60,000 nucleotides of DNA, from positions 5,435,625 to 5,495,624 of the forward strand of contig NW_019091355.1 of assembly GCF_001949145.1 (NCBI RefSeq). Reading direction: 5' to 3'. The notes beneath the pieces were generated by a model. It saw only the letters and a list, made by a program, of their open reading frames with translations, ran no database searches and was not told the DNA's origin. The stretch comes from Acanthaster planci (Eukaryota; Echinodermata; Asteroidea; Valvatida; Acanthasteridae). The position numbers were made by a program, and so were the translations under genes. Shown in pieces: positions 42,791 to 54,345 of the stretch; the first letter of the stretch is position 1, and each line of letters starts with the position of its first letter.

Positions 42791-44689
42791 TGAAACGAGT
42801 GATAGATCGTTTGAGAGATTGGCACATCCTCTCTGCCCATCCATAACGGCGGTTTCCCTCCTTATAATATTTCACCCAGCGCGCCGCTGCCGACTCTCCG
42901 CATAATTTTCTTCGTTCTGTTATAAACACGGATCATGGTCGGGATTCGTGGGTTTTCTCTCGTCTTGTATTTTTTTAGGCTGTCTTTTTGAATTTCTGTC
43001 TCAACTGCAGGAAAGTAGACCGGCATACCGGTTGCAATTTCGGATGGCTTTTCTCTATCCCGCTTTGCTGAGAGAAACTCAGGATGAAGGGACGATTTCA
43101 TCCATGCGATGGAAGCACACATGTTATCTATTGTCCGATTATTTAGCACTGCACTGCCAAGTTGCTTAAGATTGTCTTGTCTGGCATATAAAATATAACA
43201 ACCAAGCTTCGCTATTCGAAAATATGACGTTGATGCTGTCTGTGCGTGACTTGTTAACATCCATGTAAGTGACACATCACATGAAATAGTCAAACAATAA
43301 AAACTAATCTTTACATTACTCTGAAGTTTGGCGACGGTTTATTATAGGTCAGCAGAGTGAGAGTTACATTTCCACTATTGCATCTTCGATTCAAAGTTTC
43401 CTTGGTCTTGAAATTGGATATCCTGTGTGTTCTCTCAACAATTCCGGTTGTCAGGAGATAGGTGCTGCAGGGTCCCGCTATCACAACAAGCTACTCTCCG
43501 CAATCGATGGCAAATTCCAGTTTTTAGGTCCAGCGACGCAAGCCCCGAACCTATACACCTCATTCTCGTGGGCCAATCTCCTCGATTTCCTCCCCCCTTA
43601 ATTCGTAATTATGGTAATCAGTTTCCCGGGCCCTTGCACCGTGTCCAGGCGTACCTGATGTGATCACCCGAAGCCTCATCAGTTCGCGTCTTCGCCAGAT
43701 ATAAAGCAGAGAAACGGCTTGAGCGCAACTGGGGCATACACCGGCCTCTGATTGGCAGCTGTCCTGGGCAAATTTGGCTTTATCGGCCTGTCTTAAAAAA
43801 AAAAAAAAAGAATCAATATATAAAGGATAGGCCTGAACCCCCCCTAAAGTCATATCGAATTGTTTTTCCCATTCACGTCATAGGTAAATGCATTATTACT
43901 TCTCTCTCTGACAGCTGTTACAGAAAGAATGTCAAGGTGTAAGTTTTTAACAACAGTGTGAAAGTTGCAGTAGATATTATAAATGGCACACACACAAATC
44001 AAATCGTTGCACCAATCACCCCTAAAAGGTCATGCGTGTGAATGCGCATTAGAAATAATGATCGGATATTTTTAGGCAGACGTTTGTTGTTAAAATAATT
44101 TTTTTTTCTCTGAGCGTAAGTGACCTTTTCCTTGTAGACAGTTGATTTGTTAAAGCAAACCTCCTGTCCCAGCTACCGGTACCGTGGCCGAAAATCGTGT
44201 AGAGAGTTGGAGAGGCGTGTCTAGATGATGCAATCTGCACCTGAAAGGTAACTGGTCGATGAGTCTTTTTTAAAAGGTTTGTCTAGAGTATGGGCGTTTC
44301 TTGTTGCATTCTGACCAATAGGCGTCCTCGTTATACGCAATCAAACTTGCCGAAACTCACAGTGCCGTTCGACCACTCGAGCTCACGCGCTTCCATCCAC
44401 CATTATAACGAAGCGTGATCTCTGCCTGCTGTTAAAAAAAGCACGCCAAATAAAAGTTAATATTACATAGCGTGGCTACCATACCGGTTGGGATCCCTCG
44501 CCGTTAAGTGTACCATATACTGGAATTAGAGATGCGGCATGAAAAAAGCTGGATTTGGTGCTATCATCGGCCTCCAGTGGCGCCGCCGTGTCTTGTAGTC
44601 GGCGAATTGGAGAGAGAGAGTAATACGTTAGCTCAAGCTGACACATATACGGGTAGTTATGGATGGGGCTTGTCAACGTCACTTTCAGA
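42791..44689. other. Gene-free stretch
   Basis: No supported exon. A poly-A run of about 15 lies at 43796-43810, possibly the tail of an unrecognised retroelement. Confidence 0.35.
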
Positions 44690-44770
44690 GAGAGGAAATA
44701 AATTTATCATCAGCGGCGATTTTGTGATTTATGCCATCAAAATGCGCTTTAATTCACGCCATGTGAAGAG
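44690..44770. promoter_or_regulatory. PBX-HOX-like site cluster
   Basis: TGATTTATGCC at 44725-44735 matches the composite PBX-HOX site TGATTTAT(G/T). It is flanked by AAATAAATTTATCATC upstream and GCTTTAATTCACG downstream. It falls inside a plus-strand open frame with no recognisable product. Candidate enhancer core; conservation not testable here. Confidence 0.3.
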
Positions 44771-46454
44771 AAACACTTGGCTGGCCTACATTACACACCA
44801 CATCACCATACAGAGTAGCCAACTCACTGTTAGTTTCCATATGGAGAAAAGTTTAATGTTACATTATTATTAAAATGAGGTATCATTAGTCGCAAACTAA
44901 ACCTGCAGTTGAAATGCCGACCGCGGTGTGCTTCATTTTCCCCCCTCAAAACAAAGCAAGTATATTGAATAATATATAAAAATTGCGATCTTGAATATAT
45001 CTATACTGCATACCTTTCGATTTTTCCTGGGTCGCATGGAGGACTGTTGGTTTTCATTTAAAAAAAAGACAGAAAACAGTTGTCAAATAGCCTTCGACAC
45101 CTTCTACATATACCTGGATTCACGTTGACACAGTGCTCCGACCCTGGACATCCGGGTTAGTGGGCGAATGAATGATTGATCATTTTGGACTTGCCATTGG
45201 CCTGTAGCATTAGATCACGATCAGGCCGAGTACCTGTTTGGCTGCTCATAACGGTGTGAATTTCTGTGTGATCGTTTGCATCTCGTAATTTGAGAAACAA
45301 GTCACAAACATTTCTTTTAATAAATGCACATTTGACACTGTAATACATACATATATGGTGATACGTGCACAGTGCAATGCGAAAGCTAAGGTTTCGCTCG
45401 TTAAACCTGTAGCTTCCTGTCCAAGATATCTTCCCCGTTTTTCCCTACCAACGCTTTACCTGTCGCTTCTGTTTACATATTACTTTCCTGTTTGCTCAGT
45501 GGTACCTTCATTTACCGTGCATCATCTCCATTATTCGGTGTCTCTGTGATCCTTTGTTTTCTTAATCCATATACTATCTGCTCCCCCCCCCTTTATCCCT
45601 CTCTTCCCCTCCCCCTTTCATTGCCTTTTTGCAATCTATCTCGGTATCCACCCACCCGTGTCGCATAATGAAACCTCTCGCTTCCAGCTTTTCATGCCGT
45701 TTTCCTCCTCAGTGCCTGAACTTGTACATGAAATACGAAACTTGCGTCATCTGAACCTCCATGCTCGTTCTATTCCGTCATCTTCACCAGTTGCATACCC
45801 TTCACCGTCCCCTGTTTCTCTTCCTTCTCTCGCAGTTCTGTCCCTAAGTGTCAGGGTCCTTCAGCCGCATCCTTGAGTGTCACTTCGGCTTTCTTCACGA
45901 GCAATTGAGCAGCGCGTGCCCACCGTCCCGGTCGAGCCGCATGGAACTCTTGCGGCAACGGCGTTTTGGCGATCAGCTTTTCGAAGTCGATATTGTGCCC
46001 GGCGACGGGGTCTTAGTCCCTCGTTCTGTATATTCTCCTCCAAGTGGACCATGCCAGCTTGTGTTGCAAGCCGCCTGGTGTGCTAAGTGTCGTTAATCAA
46101 CACAGTTGTGGGATCGGAGATGGATGGTGGGACGAAGATAACTCGAGGGTGGCACCGGAGATGTGTTGTAAAGCACGGAAGGGGGAGCACTCTTGTCTCC
46201 ACACTTGCTCGTGCTCAACAGTGTTTCTGAGGGAGCAAATGCATAGGGGTAAGCCATTCCTGTGGGGGGGGGGGGCATTTTGTTCAGTAGGTTCTCTTAG
46301 AAATGAACAATTTTGATGAAAATGCCCCTAAAAAGGGGATTCGATGAAAATCATTAGTGTGGTGTGTGCCCCAAGCGTCATTCTTCAGCTAACCTCCCCT
46401 GTCTGTCGCTTGCTTGGGAAAGCTGAAGTTTCTCATTCGGTTCCAGTCACTCAG
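44771..46454. other. Gene-free stretch
   Basis: Pyrimidine-rich at 45480-45650 (CCCCCCCCTTTATCC). No supported exon. Confidence 0.35.
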
Positions 46455-46773
46455 TGCACTGTAAAAACAATACAAGTGTTAATGTTTCAATGCCTTTTAA
46501 ATGCGTGCTGTGGTGTTAAAAATGCAAAGCTAAACATGTTGTGGTGTTGATTTCTTAAACAAAATACATGTTGATGTGTTATTAATAAATGTAGACACAA
46601 TGACACATTCGGGTGTTGATAACAAAATATAAAACGTGTTTGTCAGGTGGTAACACTTTTGAACCCAGAAACACGTTTATTTCCGAATAGGCGTTTCATA
46701 TTAAACGGTCACATGTTTACAATTATAGTAAACGTAAAGACGCGTTTAAATGGGCGTTGGTTTCTACAGTGCA
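46455..46773. mobile_element. CACTGTA-ended inverted-repeat element with internal GTGTT periodicity
   Basis: The left end TGCACTGTAAAAAC and the right end GTTTCTACAGTGCA are a 14-bp inverted repeat with one mismatch. Inside, the words GTGTTAA, GGTGTTAAAAA, GGTGTTGATT, GTGTTATT, GGTGTTGATA and CGTGTTT recur at intervals of a few tens of bases, a decayed tandem array. CACTGTAAAAA ends with such arrays are familiar from non-autonomous DNA elements of aquatic animals. No transposase. Confidence 0.65.
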
Positions 46774-48199
46774 TTGACTCGGCTCTAAAACGCGTTCTCT
46801 GTGAAATGATCATACCAATTCGTGTCAAAATCGATTAAAAGTAAAATATCACTTTGTTTTCGCAACTCTAGTTTGTGGTTTTTCGGTGACCCGGGAGCAA
46901 ATTTTGCGGTGGAAAAATTTGCAGCCTAAAGATATCGAGCCTTTGGAGCACTCATCGTAATTTTAGCCATTAAGGTTTCATTGCAAGTCTCGAGAGTAGT
47001 AGTAGTAGTTTAAGGGCGCCCTTTATGAGATACGAAAGAAGTGTTCGTCAGCAGCGTGATCGTTTCAGGAACCTGTTTTGTTCCGTGCCCGATAAGTTGT
47101 ATGTAGGCCTACCCAAATGAAAATTTGTAAAAAGAAGTATCGTTGCATACGTTGTGCATGCATGACAGTGATTGGGCTGTCATTATCCTGTCAATATTAT
47201 TGCTAGCAAAAAAACTTCAGTGGATCCCGTCTGGGAATTCACTACCAGATATTGTCGTGAGTTCAAGCATGCAAGCTGGCCTCCCTCATTCTGGGCCTTC
47301 TTGACTCGCTTCGTTGTATTATCGCAGGAAATCCGGAACATTTTCCACCGTGGATTGAATGGTGGATATTGGCATCAATAAGTATATTCCCGTAAACCCT
47401 GACCAATTACCCCGTAATGCGCATATAGGCCCGAGATAACACTGGTTGCTGTTTTGTGTATTTGGAAAACCCAGAGGGCTACTAAAGGGCGACTTACTGA
47501 ACGGAGCCGACGTGGACTGAAGTTACCACAATGCAGATAATGAACCTAATACTTTTGCCAGAGCGTTGTGCACCAAAACTTCACAGCACTTTCCAGACTT
47601 GCAGGCTTAAATTCATCCTCGGCCGTCCACATATAAAGAGGGGAGGTATTACAACGATTGTTAACTTTACATGCAAGACCATTCTCATAATTCCTATATT
47701 CGTATGGGCGGCCAAAGTGTGCAGAACATCACTCTTGGGATTTTGCTTAACGATGCACTTTTGCCGCATTACGTTTTTTGAGGATCGCACTTATTTCACA
47801 TTGATTAGTACTGATTGTTTATTAATTTGATTGTGAAAGGCTGTCACCAGAATGGTGCTCTTCTGATAGAATGGTATCTAGGAATCATTGATATTCCTGG
47901 TAAATTTTCTAAATGGTAAAGCGAAATGCTTACCACTTGGTGAGAGTTGATATCACCACACACTGCGGGCGTCCGAAAAATACGGATTCGTATTGTACCG
48001 TGAAGTATTCCCTCTTGATCCCTTTAAAATCTTGCGCGGTTGTTAATTGACAAGCAAATACGGTAATCAGGCAAGATCGGTGACGCGTGGAGATTAACAC
48101 AAGTGGGCAAAGCAGACAGGCAATTGACGCTAACGTAGTTAAACCCGCTGCCGGATGGGAAATGGGGAATAAAGTGACGGTCAGCATGGGGAGTGAACT
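46774..48199. other. Gene-free stretch
   Basis: No supported exon. A short TAG/AGT trinucleotide run lies at about 46996-47009. Confidence 0.35.
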
Positions 48200-48420
48200 G
48201 TCTCCGAGATCGCATGGAGTGACAGGCATTATCATTATAAATGCCACTCTTGCCGCGGCGTCTGGCCAACAGACTGCTTGTTTACGGGAGCCCGACTGAC
48301 GTTAATTCCCCTAATGCATGTAGTCTGCCAATTAACGAGCTTTTAGTAACCTCGTGCTTGTCAGGGGGGAGACACACTACCTGTACATGCTCACGTTACC
48401 TGTCCAATCAAGCCACATTT
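48200..48420. promoter_or_regulatory. Candidate enhancer with dense MEIS, homeodomain and Fox words
   Basis: Within 220 bp are TGACAGGCATTATCATTATA, GCTTGTTTACGGG (forkhead core TGTTTAC), CCAATTAACGAG, CTAATGCATG and CTTGTCAGG. The segment is AT/GC-balanced, has no open frame of interest, and lies between pyrimidine-rich stretches. I infer a conserved regulatory element, but cross-species comparison is needed to support it. Confidence 0.35.
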
Positions 48421-50985
48421 CCCCGACCACCCCTTCACCCTGCAATCGGATGAACTCTCTCTCTCTCACTCTCTCAACCTTTAATGTCCACTGCTGTAAA
48501 TTTTTTTCCTCCTTTTCATCACATCTCCCAGCAGGGGCGACAAAAATTGCCTGTATATTTTCCGCCATTTTGAACCGGCGCTGAATCAAGTCCAACCTTC
48601 AGTTCTCGTTCGGTCGGAACAATGACTTCACAGAGGCATGACCGCGAAGTTTAACCAATGACCAAAGCTGAAACAAGTTTTTGGCCCGGATCGCTAAAAC
48701 ACGCCCCTGCAACAATCTTATTCAACAGTTTATAAGTTTACAAGTTCAAGGTAACAAGATCGCTAATGGCTTCCTGTTGAGTAATGTCTCTTACGCCGTG
48801 TCCAAATAACCTGGCTGGGCTTACACACACCTCCATGGACAGTGGCTTGCAGCTAGCCTTAAGCACAGACTCATGCGTACCTTCAAGCTGTAGCCTTGAA
48901 ACGCCCAAATTCTGAGGAAAAGCTCACTCAGTAACAGATACACCTATCAAATTAAAGGATATGGAGTTTTTTTCAGATCTGTTTTCTGCTTGATACGTAA
49001 TGATGGCTTAATCTGCAACATCCCTCGCTTCTCCATTTTCCCACGGTCGTTTATTACCCTTTCCTCAGTCTTACTCAGGAGTTCTCCCCCAGTCCTACCT
49101 CTCACCCCCATTTCCTTACCCATCATCTCTGGCAACCTGCCTCCCCTTCCTCACCTCATTTTCCCACCGCGGGGCACTCACTCATTCCATTTCCCAATTC
49201 ATTTGACCTCCTCCCCGAGTGTTTTGCCTCATCATCATTATACTCGTGTGCTTCCATATCGGCCCCGGCACCGCGCGCGCCGCGCTCTCTTAATACCCCG
49301 AGTCGTCTCGTCCCGACTAACCCGTGCGTGAGCCTCCTACGTGCTTGGCTGTCCCCTGTCCCCATCATCTCTCTCTTTCTCCCACTCTCCCCCAAAGCCC
49401 CCGCCAGCCCGAATGAGCTATCGGCGGTGTACTTCCTCCCGTCACCTCCATCCATCTTCCTCAGCCCTAAATGCTTTGTCGCCTTTCAGCAAACCGCGAA
49501 TGTTGTTTACCCAAACACGCTATCGTCTGCAAATCAGGAGTATCCGGACGGCCGGCAAGAACTCGATGGCCTGTGGACATCTTTCCCTCCTCGCATGTTT
49601 CGCCTCCTTTCTTCCATCTTGCATCTTCCTCCAGAATCGACGAGTGATGTTTGTGGTATCAAACGATGCGTAAAATAGACGCACTTTGATTTTTTTCTTA
49701 CCCCGTGCGTAGCATGCACAAGGCCCGCTAAACCTTCCCTGAGGACCGGGCCAGGCCTGTGCCGAAATACAGACCAATCACAGAGCTCGCCGTTGACACG
49801 CTATAATTCTGGATCCATCTTTGTCTTCCGAGATTTGGGGTTGATTGAGCTGAAATAATATTTGGAAAAATTATTCATTGATTAGTTTTTTTTTCAATTT
49901 CACCGTTAGATCTTCAACTGGCTGCAAAGTAGTTAATGCGTCAAGCGTTCAAATATTTGAGGGTTGAAAAACGGATAATTCAATAAGTGCGCGCGCATGG
50001 ATGAATCGCGTCCTGAGCTATCATTTTATAGTTTCCCTTATAAAACATTTTACTCACTCCGTTTCCTTCCATTCGACATTTAAATTCCCGGCAGTTTGGA
50101 AATGGTAATTGGATATTTTGAGGCTGGTTGATTGCCTTCTGTACTTAACTCCATGATAAAAAGAATATCAGTATTGGTTAACGCAGCCTTTTATATCCGA
50201 GTTGAAGAAATGGTACCTTGATAAATACAACGTTTGGCATAATGGTTTACTAGCCATCAGAACTAAACTGATGCTAGTCCTAAAGGTCGCACGAAATAAG
50301 CAACAAGCTTTCAGTACGGTACCATTTCAGTCATGGGTATGTGCAATTTAAGGCATCCATGTGCCCAGCTCCACTGAAATCCCATTTTTGAAACAGGCAT
50401 CATGCTATTGACTTCCTCGCTCCATTTTAGTTTTGTCCAGGTTTCATTTTGATTTTTCGTACGGTGTGCAGACGTTCTGCTCTTGATCAAGGCTTGTGCA
50501 AAGCCAGTTTGTGCAGATATGCACAGCAACATTCCAAACACGATTTACAACGCTCACAACATAATGCAGACCTATGAGGTTTTATTTTCAGTAGTCTGGT
50601 TCTGTACAACGCGAACAAGTAACATGTGGTCCAAGCCGTCAAGGGACATGCCCAACGGTTCAATCATTAGACATGAACACGTGTTTGGTATTGACAAACT
50701 TTGGAACTAGCATGCGTCTGCACGGCACAACATTTTCCCCTTACTCCCCTTACCTGTCACAGCCAAGATGGTGCGTAAGATATGATTGCGTGAGAAACAA
50801 CACTCCATAATCTTGGCGCTTTTAACTTCCCCCACACTTGGACTTTCTATAATTAACCATGCAGTCTGCGTTTGGTATCTTAGTTACTCCCTTCCTTTTC
50901 ATATTTTGAATTATAAGCGCCCGTGAGTCAACCTCCATAGAACATTGAACATCATGCACTCGCTATTTCCGACATTTTTGGCAGG
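48421..50985. other. Pyrimidine-rich gene-free stretch
   Basis: From 48450 to about 49660 the plus strand is strongly CT-rich, giving open frames full of P, S and L on one strand and R, E and G on the other. These frames reflect composition, not coding. From 49700 to 50985 nothing is recognised. Confidence 0.45.
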
Positions 50986-50989
50986 TTTA

Positions 50990-51080
50990 ATTGCTGCCGC
51001 CAATTTCTTTCCCCGCCATTTTGTTCCGCGCCAATTTTGTTTTGTTCCGCGCCAATTTTTTTTTTCGCGCCAATTACTCG
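50990..51080 (+). promoter_or_regulatory. Cluster of E2F-like sites, candidate promoter
   Basis: Five related words lie in 85 bp: GCCGCCAATTT, CCCCGCCATTTTG, TTCCGCGCCAATTTTG, TTCCGCGCCAATTTTT and TTCGCGCCAATTA. Each contains or inverts the E2F core TTSSCGC next to a CCAAT-like half. The third and fourth are 21 bp apart and nearly identical, i.e. about two helical turns. They lie 30-110 bp upstream of an ATG at 51107. Such arrays are typical of cell-cycle promoters. Confidence 0.55.
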
Positions 51081-51106
51081 CGCGGCACAGCCTATCGAAT
51101 GTCATA

Positions 51107-51257
51107 ATGAGTAAAACCAGGAGCCCTGACAGTTTTATAGAGGCTCATCCGTCACGGCTGCTGCTTGACAGAGAAACTGATGCGCGGAGACGAGAGTTCT
51201 CAAAGAGTGGGAACGAGGAAAAAATTAGACATGCTCAAGTCCTTCTATGCGGCAACG
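51107..51257 (+). CDS. Candidate first exon of an unrecognised gene
   Basis: The frame starts ATG at 51107 just downstream of the E2F-like cluster and reads MSKTRSPDSFIEAHPSRLLL, then a charged, arginine- and glutamate-rich stretch typical of a disordered or coiled nuclear protein. It ends at TGA 51260-51262 if unspliced (51 residues). A possible donor, AACG/GTTGAGT at 51258, is weak but leaves phase 1. That is the phase required by the exon candidate at 53120-53213. I do not recognise the product. The promoter context suggests a cell-cycle or S-phase role, which is inference only. Confidence 0.35.
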
Positions 51258-51819
51258 GTTGAGTCATTCTTCTTAAAGGTAACGTTGATGTCATCCTACT
51301 CATGCACTAATCCAGAAATGCCGTTCAGATAAAGATAGTTTTGGTGGGTTGAAGATTGTCACTTGTGGTCATGTTTGAGCATTATGATGTGCAGCAACAG
51401 CTGCTAACCAATGCTACTGTAGACCTGGGTACTTTGTAAACGGTAATGTAGCAGAAAAATGAGCGCGAGCTTCACCTTCCAGGCATTAAGCTTACAGTGT
51501 TCACGACTGTGTTTTGCACGGTTTGTTGGGTTGTTTGTTTGTTTATTTTTCAATCACACACCAGGCTCTTGTTCTAGGAGTGGTGCATGTACATACATTA
51601 CCTCAGAGGACAAAAACAAAGGGAATTGGAACAAAGGATGTTTCCATGTCCCCGATGGTCAGTCTTATTACCCTCGGTGGCAAATGGCTGCGTCTACAAT
51701 GGGAGAGTGTTATGTGGTGGAAACAACAGGAAACAGTGCTCTTTGCTCAGTGACACGAGTGCGTAGATGGAATGGTGTGTTTTCTGTATCCATACAGTGA
51801 TGTTCATCAAACCCGTGTC

Positions 51820-51890
51820 CAGGGGCGGATCCAGGATTTCTTCCTGGGGAATTCGGGGAATTTTTTGTTCTCGCGGGGGGATACTGTATG
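51820..51890. mobile_element. Transposon end, GGGGCGGATCCAGGA type
   Basis: CCAGGGGCGGATCCAGGATTT followed by G-rich sequence is an end signature I recognise from DNA transposons of many invertebrates. Only one end is apparent, so the extent is unknown. Confidence 0.4.
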
Positions 51891-52442
51891 TATGTAGTTG
51901 TTGCCGATGATAAAGCTATTTAATTTTTTTCGACCCTGAAATGGCTTAATGGTTTTTGTATTCTAATTTCAAGACTCACTGGCTGGTATCTTACCCCAAA
52001 TTAAATACAGACAGGTCGATTATCAAGCACGTTCAGTCGTGCAGTACATTTTTATCATTTTCGATTGCGACAGACGACTGGTTACTGCGCGGTTCGTTGT
52101 ATAAACCGAAGTTATTCGTTTAATGGGTTTTAAAAGAAGCCCAGTGGTCTTTGGATCTAGGAGTGACTGATCACCAGCCCGGATACAGGGCTATATGTTA
52201 ACCCCTTCGTTCAATTAGACAAGTCCCGCCTTTCAACCCCGGTCTAAAACCGAGGGATTAAGACCGGGTTTATATTCCCCTTGTTATACATGACCCAACG
52301 GTCCGTAATTCAATTTCAGAATAAAGTGCCGAAGGCAGGGAGCCTTGGGGATGTTCTTCCCTGTCTGTGTATTCCCTGAAGTTTTGGGGCTAATTGGCGT
52401 GCATTTTACTCATTGGCCCTAATCACAGATGATAGGATCGAA

Positions 52443-52496
52443 GATATCAGGTCAGCCGACGGGTAGCTTGGCTACCCTTCCAAATGACTTGATATC
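52443..52496. repeat. Two-tier hairpin
   Basis: The outer stem is GATATCAGGTCA (52443-52454) with TGACTTGATATC (52485-52496). The inner stem is GGGTAG (52461-52466) with CTACCC (52472-52477). The function is unknown and there is no second copy in the window. Confidence 0.6.
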
Positions 52497-53119
52497 CTAT
52501 TTCCATTTCTTTAAATTGCAGATTGTTTCAGTATGCTGAGAAATTTTGAACAATAGGCCTACCCTGAACGCACACATCTTGAGGCAGCTTTCCGACGAGG
52601 ATGATAACGGAAAAGCTTTACCTTGTACAGCCCTGCTAAATTATGACTTTTCAATCATTTCTACTTTGTCTACTTTCTTGAGAAATTGGGATGTGTCACC
52701 AGAGCTCATGAGTGCACATGTACGGTGAATTACCGGTGACTTTTCCCTCGTGGTTTTCCCAGAAGCATCAAGTCTAACAGCAGCGTCCCCCTGGGCATCC
52801 TTGCCCCGCCGAAATTCTATGGTGTCCTGGACAGGTCTTGTGGGTTGACTGTCGCTTTCGATTTGGGCTGCTGGGTGGCGGGCTAATTTGCAAAATAAGC
52901 GAAGCACGATCGTGATGGTCCCAGTCCAACATTAATCCATCGTGTTTCTGTGCAGGTGGCATTCGGCACGCGGCGCGCACGCTTATTTGGGCGCCAAGAC
53001 AAGTGCTTCTAAAACACTGGTAAATGAGAGGAAGCTACACGCTGATGAGTAGCCTACGGTAGAGCATTGAATGAAATGCACTTCACCCTTGAATCATTGT
53101 GCTCTTTGTATCTCCTCAG

Positions 53120-53213
53120 GAAACACTCGCCCAAAGACTAAGCGTACGTTAGAAGACCGGTTTCAACAAAAGGTTTACCAGCGTGGACAAAAGGGAATTG
53201 ACAGTATTCACAA
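53120..53213 (+). CDS. Candidate internal exon, unrecognised product
   Basis: It is bounded by a good acceptor (CTTTGTATCTCCTCAG) and a good donor (CACAA/GTAAGC). The single open frame encodes NTRPKTKRTLEDRFQQKV, then YQRGQKGIDSIH, a basic helical-looking peptide. The entry phase is 1 and the exit phase 2. The other two frames contain stops. It could follow the 51107 frame. No further exon could be placed with confidence, although an acceptor at about 53512 would give a short terminal exon. Confidence 0.35.
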
Positions 53214-54310
53214 GTAAGCCATATTGAATTGAAAGCGAGCCAAACTTTTCTTGTTTTTGGAACCTGGGAATAGAAATGAAAGTAGGCCTAATGAAATGGA
53301 GGCCCGTTACAAATAGATTTCATTTACGATGATGACTAAGTTTATCTGTGATTTAGTTTATCACAATGTTTTAAGGAACATTTGAACAAGTTAGCATGGG
53401 ATCTAAAATAGTCAGGGATCACTCCCTCCGACAGATTACACTGAATACGATAGATTCAGGAACAGGATCAAAAGCGACTTCCCCGTGAATAAGGTTCAGT
53501 CCGTGCTCTTCCTCTGTGTTCCAGTCCTCAAAGTGTTACACGTTTACATAGCTAACGCAAAAAATAAGTGTGGATACCTGACGACTGACACAGGATCGCT
53601 GCTATTTTTTCAGTATGCGCACAGACCAGTACTGTTGTTCAGTTGCCTAGCCAAGGGGTGGCGGAGACGCACAGTGCGAGGAGCCGGAGAAATGAAGATT
53701 GGGACACTGACAAAAGAAACATTGGGCCTCTAAATATGGATTGTGAATGTTAAATAGGGACGGTTGAAATAGATTGTAAATGCAAAACCCGGCATTGTGA
53801 AAAGAGATGATAAAAGCATTGAAAACCGTATAACAAGAATTATTATTCTCCCCAAAATTCGACTATTATCTTACAAGTGCACCCGAACTTGACGGAAAAA
53901 AGATCTGCGTTAATTTTGCGACGGTGGAGCTGCTGTCATTGCACGGAGCCATCGCGCGAAGTTCCTGACTTTGTTTTCAATTTGCAGTTGCGAATTCCTT
54001 TGGGAAAAAAACCCGAAATGCCATTTATTGCGTAAAATGCCAGATGCCACCCGAATTGTCCAGTATCCGTTTGACAGTTTGGAGTATAGGACGAGTGTAC
54101 ATGTACATGCGGCGGTAAATATGCACAAATTAAAAAGTTCCTTGGAGTAATTTAAATCAGCAACGGGGAAAAATTCTGACCCGAAAAAAATATTTTTCGA
54201 AAGTTTTTGAGCAGGCAGTTACTATGTTCTTTTGTGTAGACACCCTTTATATTGCACTGGTGGTCTACAAGTGTGAATAAATTGATACTAAGTACTTGAT
54301 TTGATGATAT
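53214..54310. other. Gene-free stretch
   Basis: No supported exon beyond the weak terminal-exon possibility near 53513. TACATGTACATG lies at 54098-54109. Confidence 0.35.
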
Positions 54311-54345
54311 ACACTGGGCAGCAAAAGAAACTTGCCACTTCTGTC
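54311..54345. mobile_element. Possible transposon end, CACTGGGCAGCAAAAGAAAC
   Basis: TACACTGGGCAGCAAAAGAAA followed by CTTGCCACTT resembles the terminal word of dispersed DNA elements in marine invertebrates (recognition from memory). A matching inverted end was not found downstream. Confidence 0.3.

Noticed and set aside
42862-43293. 143-codon minus-strand open frame
   Set aside because: No family resemblance and no flanking exon. It is within the length expected by chance in a window this size.
49328-49678. Proline- and serine-rich overlapping open frames on both strands
   Set aside because: They result from pyrimidine-rich DNA, where stops are rare in several frames at once.
51459-51800. 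Open frame of 113 codons, and an overlapping second frame of 79 codons, upstream of a transposon end
   Set aside because: Neither frame shows a domain. The acceptor at about 51605 has no matching donor before the stop.
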